Part shown: positions 61,580-64,000 of the stretch, one piece after another | How positions within the stretch are numbered: the first letter of the stretch is position 1 | How the letters are laid out: every line of letters starts with the position of its first letter | Notes under the pieces: generated by a model | Seen by the model: only the letters and a program-made list of their open reading frames with translations | The model's database searches: none | Told to the model about the DNA's origin: nothing | Source: Taibaiella sp. | GTDB lineage: Bacteria > Bacteroidota > Bacteroidia > Chitinophagales > Chitinophagaceae | Length of the DNA stretch: 64,000 bases | Direction of reading: 5' to 3' | Assembly (NCBI GenBank): GCA_019638495.1 | Contig: JAHBTQ010000002.1 | Location: forward strand, 434,001 to 498,000 | Made by a program: the position numbers and the translations under genes

Positions 61580-63064
61580 CTACTCCATTCCATCATTATT
61601 GTTGAGGCCGTAGTAGTACATGCCTTGTGTTCCGGGATAGAATCCGGCTATCTGGTAACTGCCTGTGCCTGACAGTATTTGCTGCAATTCTGCAACTGAA
61701 GCCACGGGCAGGTTGTTGATGTTTGTAATTACAAAACCCTTCTTCATCTTAGTCTTTGCGGCAAACGAACCTGTGCCCGGGTCCGTAACCACGACGCCCC
61801 GGTCTACCTGGTATTGGCTGCGCTCTGATGCGTTTAATGGCCTGAACGTGGCACCAAACAAATGTGCAGGGGCACCGTTTTTTAGTATCTCAGTAGTCCC
61901 GCTTACGTTGGTAAGTACCAGGTTTGTGGTCATGTTTTTGCCGCCACGGCTATATGATACATTTATGTTGTCGCCAGGGCGAAAGCGTGCTATCTGTCCT
62001 TGTATATCTGCCTGGTTGTTTACAGGAATCCCGTTGATGTGCGTAATAAAGTCTCCGGTTTTCAGGCCGGCCTTTTCAGCTCCGCTCTTTGTGCGTATGC
62101 CGGTTATATATACACCTTCCTGCTTGTCGAGGCCCACTTTTGCAAGCGCCTCAGGCGAAGCCGACCGGCTATCGAGGTACTCTACTCCCATGTAGGCCCG
62201 CTGCACAGCGCCATACTTCACAAGGTCGTTAACTGCCTTGCGAACAATGTTAGCCGGAATGGCGTAGGAGTAGCCCGCATAAGATCCCGTAGGCGAGGCA
62301 ATGGCTGAGTTGATACCGATCAACTGGCCTGATGTATTAACCAGGGCACCGCCACTGTTACCGGGGTTTACTGCCGCATCCGTTTGTATAAACGATTCCA
62401 CTGCGGTAGCACCTGATCGCTGTTTGTTCACGCCCAGTGAGCGGCCTTTTGCACTTACTATGCCGGCTGTTACCGTGGCGTCAAGATTCAGCGGAAATCC
62501 CACTGCCAGTACCCACTGGCCAAGGCGCACATCGTCTGAGTTGGCGAATTCCATAAATGGCATAGCTTCATCGCCATCTACTTTCAGAACGGCGATGTCG
62601 GTAGACGGGTCAGTGCCCACCACTTTTGCTTTTGCTGTATATCGGTCGTTAAAAGTTACTGTTACTTCGCTCGCATCTGCCACGACGTGGTTATTGGTGA
62701 CTATGTAGCCATCGGGCGATACTACGACTCCTGAGCCCGATCCTTGCTGAGACGGTATGTAATACTGGCGCTGTCCGAACATCTGGCTGAATACGTCGTT
62801 GGCGCTGTTGTCAGTAATAATTCTTGCCGGAGTTGCCGTTTTGATGTGTACCACCGCCTTCACAGAATTCTCCGCGGCCATTTCAAAACTAGCAGGCGGT
62901 GCGGCTGCCGCACCTGCATAAGTTACATAGCTTGTGGGCGCGGCACTTTGCGTATGTTCGTTTACTACATAGCTATCATGCTTCATCAATTGCGAAGCCA
63001 TAAATAAGGTTACAACTGAAGTCAGTGCAGCCGTTGCAATTACCGGGATTAGTTTCAATTTCAT
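61580..63064 (-). CDS. Periplasmic serine protease HtrA/DegP (Do-like)
   Basis: The 494-residue protein has a signal sequence (KLIPVIATAALTSVVTLFMA), a trypsin-like protease domain with the His in YIVTNNHVV, Asp in STDIAVLKVDG and Ser in NPGNSGGALVN, and two PDZ domains (about 285-375 and 410-480). The length and layout match Do/DegQ chaperone-proteases that deal with misfolded envelope proteins. The ATG at 63064 (MKLKLIPV) is chosen; a longer in-frame start at 63103 adds 13 residues before the signal. The C-terminus has a Tyr/Gly-rich tail (GTQGMYYYGLNNND). Confidence 0.94.
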   Translation of the reverse strand: MKLKLIPVIATAALTSVVTLFMASQLMKHDSYVVNEHTQSAAPTSYVTYAGAAAAPPASFEMAAENSVKAVVHIKTATPARIITDNSANDVFSQMFGQRQYYIPSQQGSGSGVVVSPDGYIVTNNHVVADASEVTVTFNDRYTAKAKVVGTDPSTDIAVLKVDGDEAMPFMEFANSDDVRLGQWVLAVGFPLNLDATVTAGIVSAKGRSLGVNKQRSGATAVESFIQTDAAVNPGNSGGALVNTSGQLIGINSAIASPTGSYAGYSYAIPANIVRKAVNDLVKYGAVQRAYMGVEYLDSRSASPEALAKVGLDKQEGVYITGIRTKSGAEKAGLKTGDFITHINGIPVNNQADIQGQIARFRPGDNINVSYSRGGKNMTTNLVLTNVSGTTEILKNGAPAHLFGATFRPLNASERSQYQVDRGVVVTDPGTGSFAAKTKMKKGFVITNINNLPVASVAELQQILSGTGSYQIAGFYPGTQGMYYYGLNNNDGME

Positions 63065-63293
63065 AGCTGTGTTACTGATTTTAATTTGTACTTTCTCTAT
63101 CAAAATTATTGCCCATCTGCATTATAAAACTGTTAAAACCTACTATGTTGTGACGCTACAACCTATCTCCCCATCACTCTTAACAGAGCTTTATTCCTTT
63201 GGGTGACAAGATTTCCCGCCCCCAGGCGTCATTTTTTCACTGTTATGCACAATGCCTGTCATTTTGTGTCTGTTTTGCCGCCGCTTAGCCTGC

Positions 63294-63301
63294 TATATTT
63301 G
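63294..63301 (+). promoter_or_regulatory. -7 promoter element for the PhzF-family gene
   Basis: TATATTTG matches TAnnTTTG and ends 17 bp before the ATG. A TTTG at 63274-63277, 16 bp upstream of it, could be the -33 part. Confidence 0.5.
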
Positions 63302-63318
63302 CCTATTAAACTGCAGCG

Positions 63319-64000
63319 ATGAAAATAACCATGTTCCAGATCGACGCCTTTACACAGACCCTATTTGGAGGTAACCCGGCGGCCATTTGTATACTCAGGG
63401 AACGGCTTCCTGAGACGACGATGCAGGCTATTGCTGCAGAAAACAATCTTGCCGAGACAGCATTTATTGTAGAGGGTGAGCGTGGCTTTGAGATACGCTG
63501 GTTTACGCCGGTGGTAGAGGTGGATCTATGTGGCCATGCCACCCTGGCTGCTGCTCATGTTTTTTTCAACGAGCTTAATTTCAAAGGTGATGAGATTTCG
63601 TTTTGGTCGCACAGGAGTGGCGCGCTAAATGTGCGTCGCAAGGAAGGTTTACTTACGCTCGATTTTCCCATGGATGTTTATGAGAAGGTGGGTACTCCCG
63701 CCGTTCTCTTAGAGGCGCTTGGTATAGAGCCTATGGAAACATTTCGTGGCAAAACTGACTATATGGTGGTGCTGCCAAACGAAGAGGATGTACTAAGGAT
63801 AGCCCCCGACTTTGAGTTGTTGTCTACTATTGACGGGCGCGGAGTAATAGCAACCGCTGAGGGAACGGACGTTGATTTTGTGTCGCGCTTTTTTGGCCCG
63901 GAGAGTGGCATCAACGAAGATCCGGTGACAGGCTCGGCCCATACCACGCTAACGCCTTACTGGGCCGGTGAGCTTGGCAAAAACGAACTTACCGCAATAC
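63319..64000 (+). CDS. PhzF-family protein, 3' end beyond window
   Basis: From the ATG at 63319 the frame stays open to the end of the window (about 227 residues, incomplete). The sequence MKITMFQIDAFTQTLFGGNPAAI, QAIAAENNLAETAFIV, RWFTPVVEVDLCGHATLAAAH and NEDPVTGSAHTTLTPYW are diagnostic of PhzF isomerase-like proteins, with the catalytic Glu in NNLAETAF and the DPVTGSAH motif. Most members outside phenazine clusters have no known substrate. Normal length is about 260-300, so 30-70 residues are missing. Confidence 0.92.
   Translation, partial: MKITMFQIDAFTQTLFGGNPAAICILRERLPETTMQAIAAENNLAETAFIVEGERGFEIRWFTPVVEVDLCGHATLAAAHVFFNELNFKGDEISFWSHRSGALNVRRKEGLLTLDFPMDVYEKVGTPAVLLEALGIEPMETFRGKTDYMVVLPNEEDVLRIAPDFELLSTIDGRGVIATAEGTDVDFVSRFFGPESGINEDPVTGSAHTTLTPYWAGELGKNELTAI

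Noticed and set aside
1..64000. tRNA, rRNA, CRISPR array, prophage or insertion sequence
   Set aside because: No cloverleaf, spaced direct repeats of CRISPR type, integrase or transposase was recognised by eye; a tRNAscan/Infernal run would be decisive.

Overview
The window looks like chromosomal DNA from a member of the Bacteroidota, probably a Chitinophagaceae-like lineage; the genus cannot be fixed from sequence alone. The reasons are: five secreted proteins ending in type IX secretion (T9SS) sorting domains, many start sites preceded by the Bacteroidota -7 promoter element TAnnTTTG instead of a Shine-Dalgarno, a CarboxypepD_reg/TonB receptor of the Bacteroidota type, and gene pairs typical of the phylum (ileS next to a Cys-poor DksA-like gene; DUF6452-DUF6048 after pheT). 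No tRNA, rRNA, CRISPR array, prophage or intact insertion sequence was recognised.

Layout. 0-2 kb: end of an unidentified gene, a repeat-bearing gene-free stretch and a secreted T9SS esterase. 2.1-5.2 kb: a probable copper/heavy-metal operon (Cys-rich small protein, HMA-like periplasmic protein, TonB-dependent receptor), convergent with a cation:proton antiporter. 6.5-11.2 kb: ileS and a DksA-like protein with a long Lys/Ala/Pro tail. 11.6-27.7 kb: two paralogous giant (about 2,400 aa) T9SS surface proteins, each with about 20 Cys-paired Ig-like (Big_2-like) repeats, separated by a DUF4105 membrane protein. 28-33 kb: membrane protein, birA, rsfS, ftsH, a four-helix-bundle (23S-IVS type) cassette bounded by inverted heptamer arrays, a LUD-domain gene and a small membrane protein. 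33-39 kb: rpsA, a repeat-rich stretch, a lipoprotein and dnaB. 39-46 kb: pheT, a coiled-coil protein, the DUF6452/DUF6048 pair, a TPR lipoprotein and a T9SS protein. 46-52 kb: OmpA-like lipoprotein, DPP-IV-like peptidase, a three-gene membrane protein/histidine kinase/response regulator operon and an unknown gene. 52-64 kb: SemiSWEET-like transporter, T9SS thioredoxin-like protein, fusA, pcm, queG, a small secreted protein, dps, haem-binding protein, Sel1-repeat protein, a TM-anchored unknown, an HtrA protease and the start of a PhzF-family gene.

Most of the window is housekeeping: translation (ileS, pheT, rpsA, fusA, rsfS, queG), replication (dnaB) and protein quality control (ftsH, htrA, pcm). 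The accessory interest lies in the giant adhesin pair, the metal operon and a family of short-period repeat arrays. These arrays (7-8 bp units, plus one 33-bp array) tend to abut stop codons, and one pair of them brackets the four-helix-bundle gene in inverted orientation. A second theme is a set of genes whose TAnnTTTG element ends only 4-5 nt before the start codon, which predicts leaderless mRNAs.
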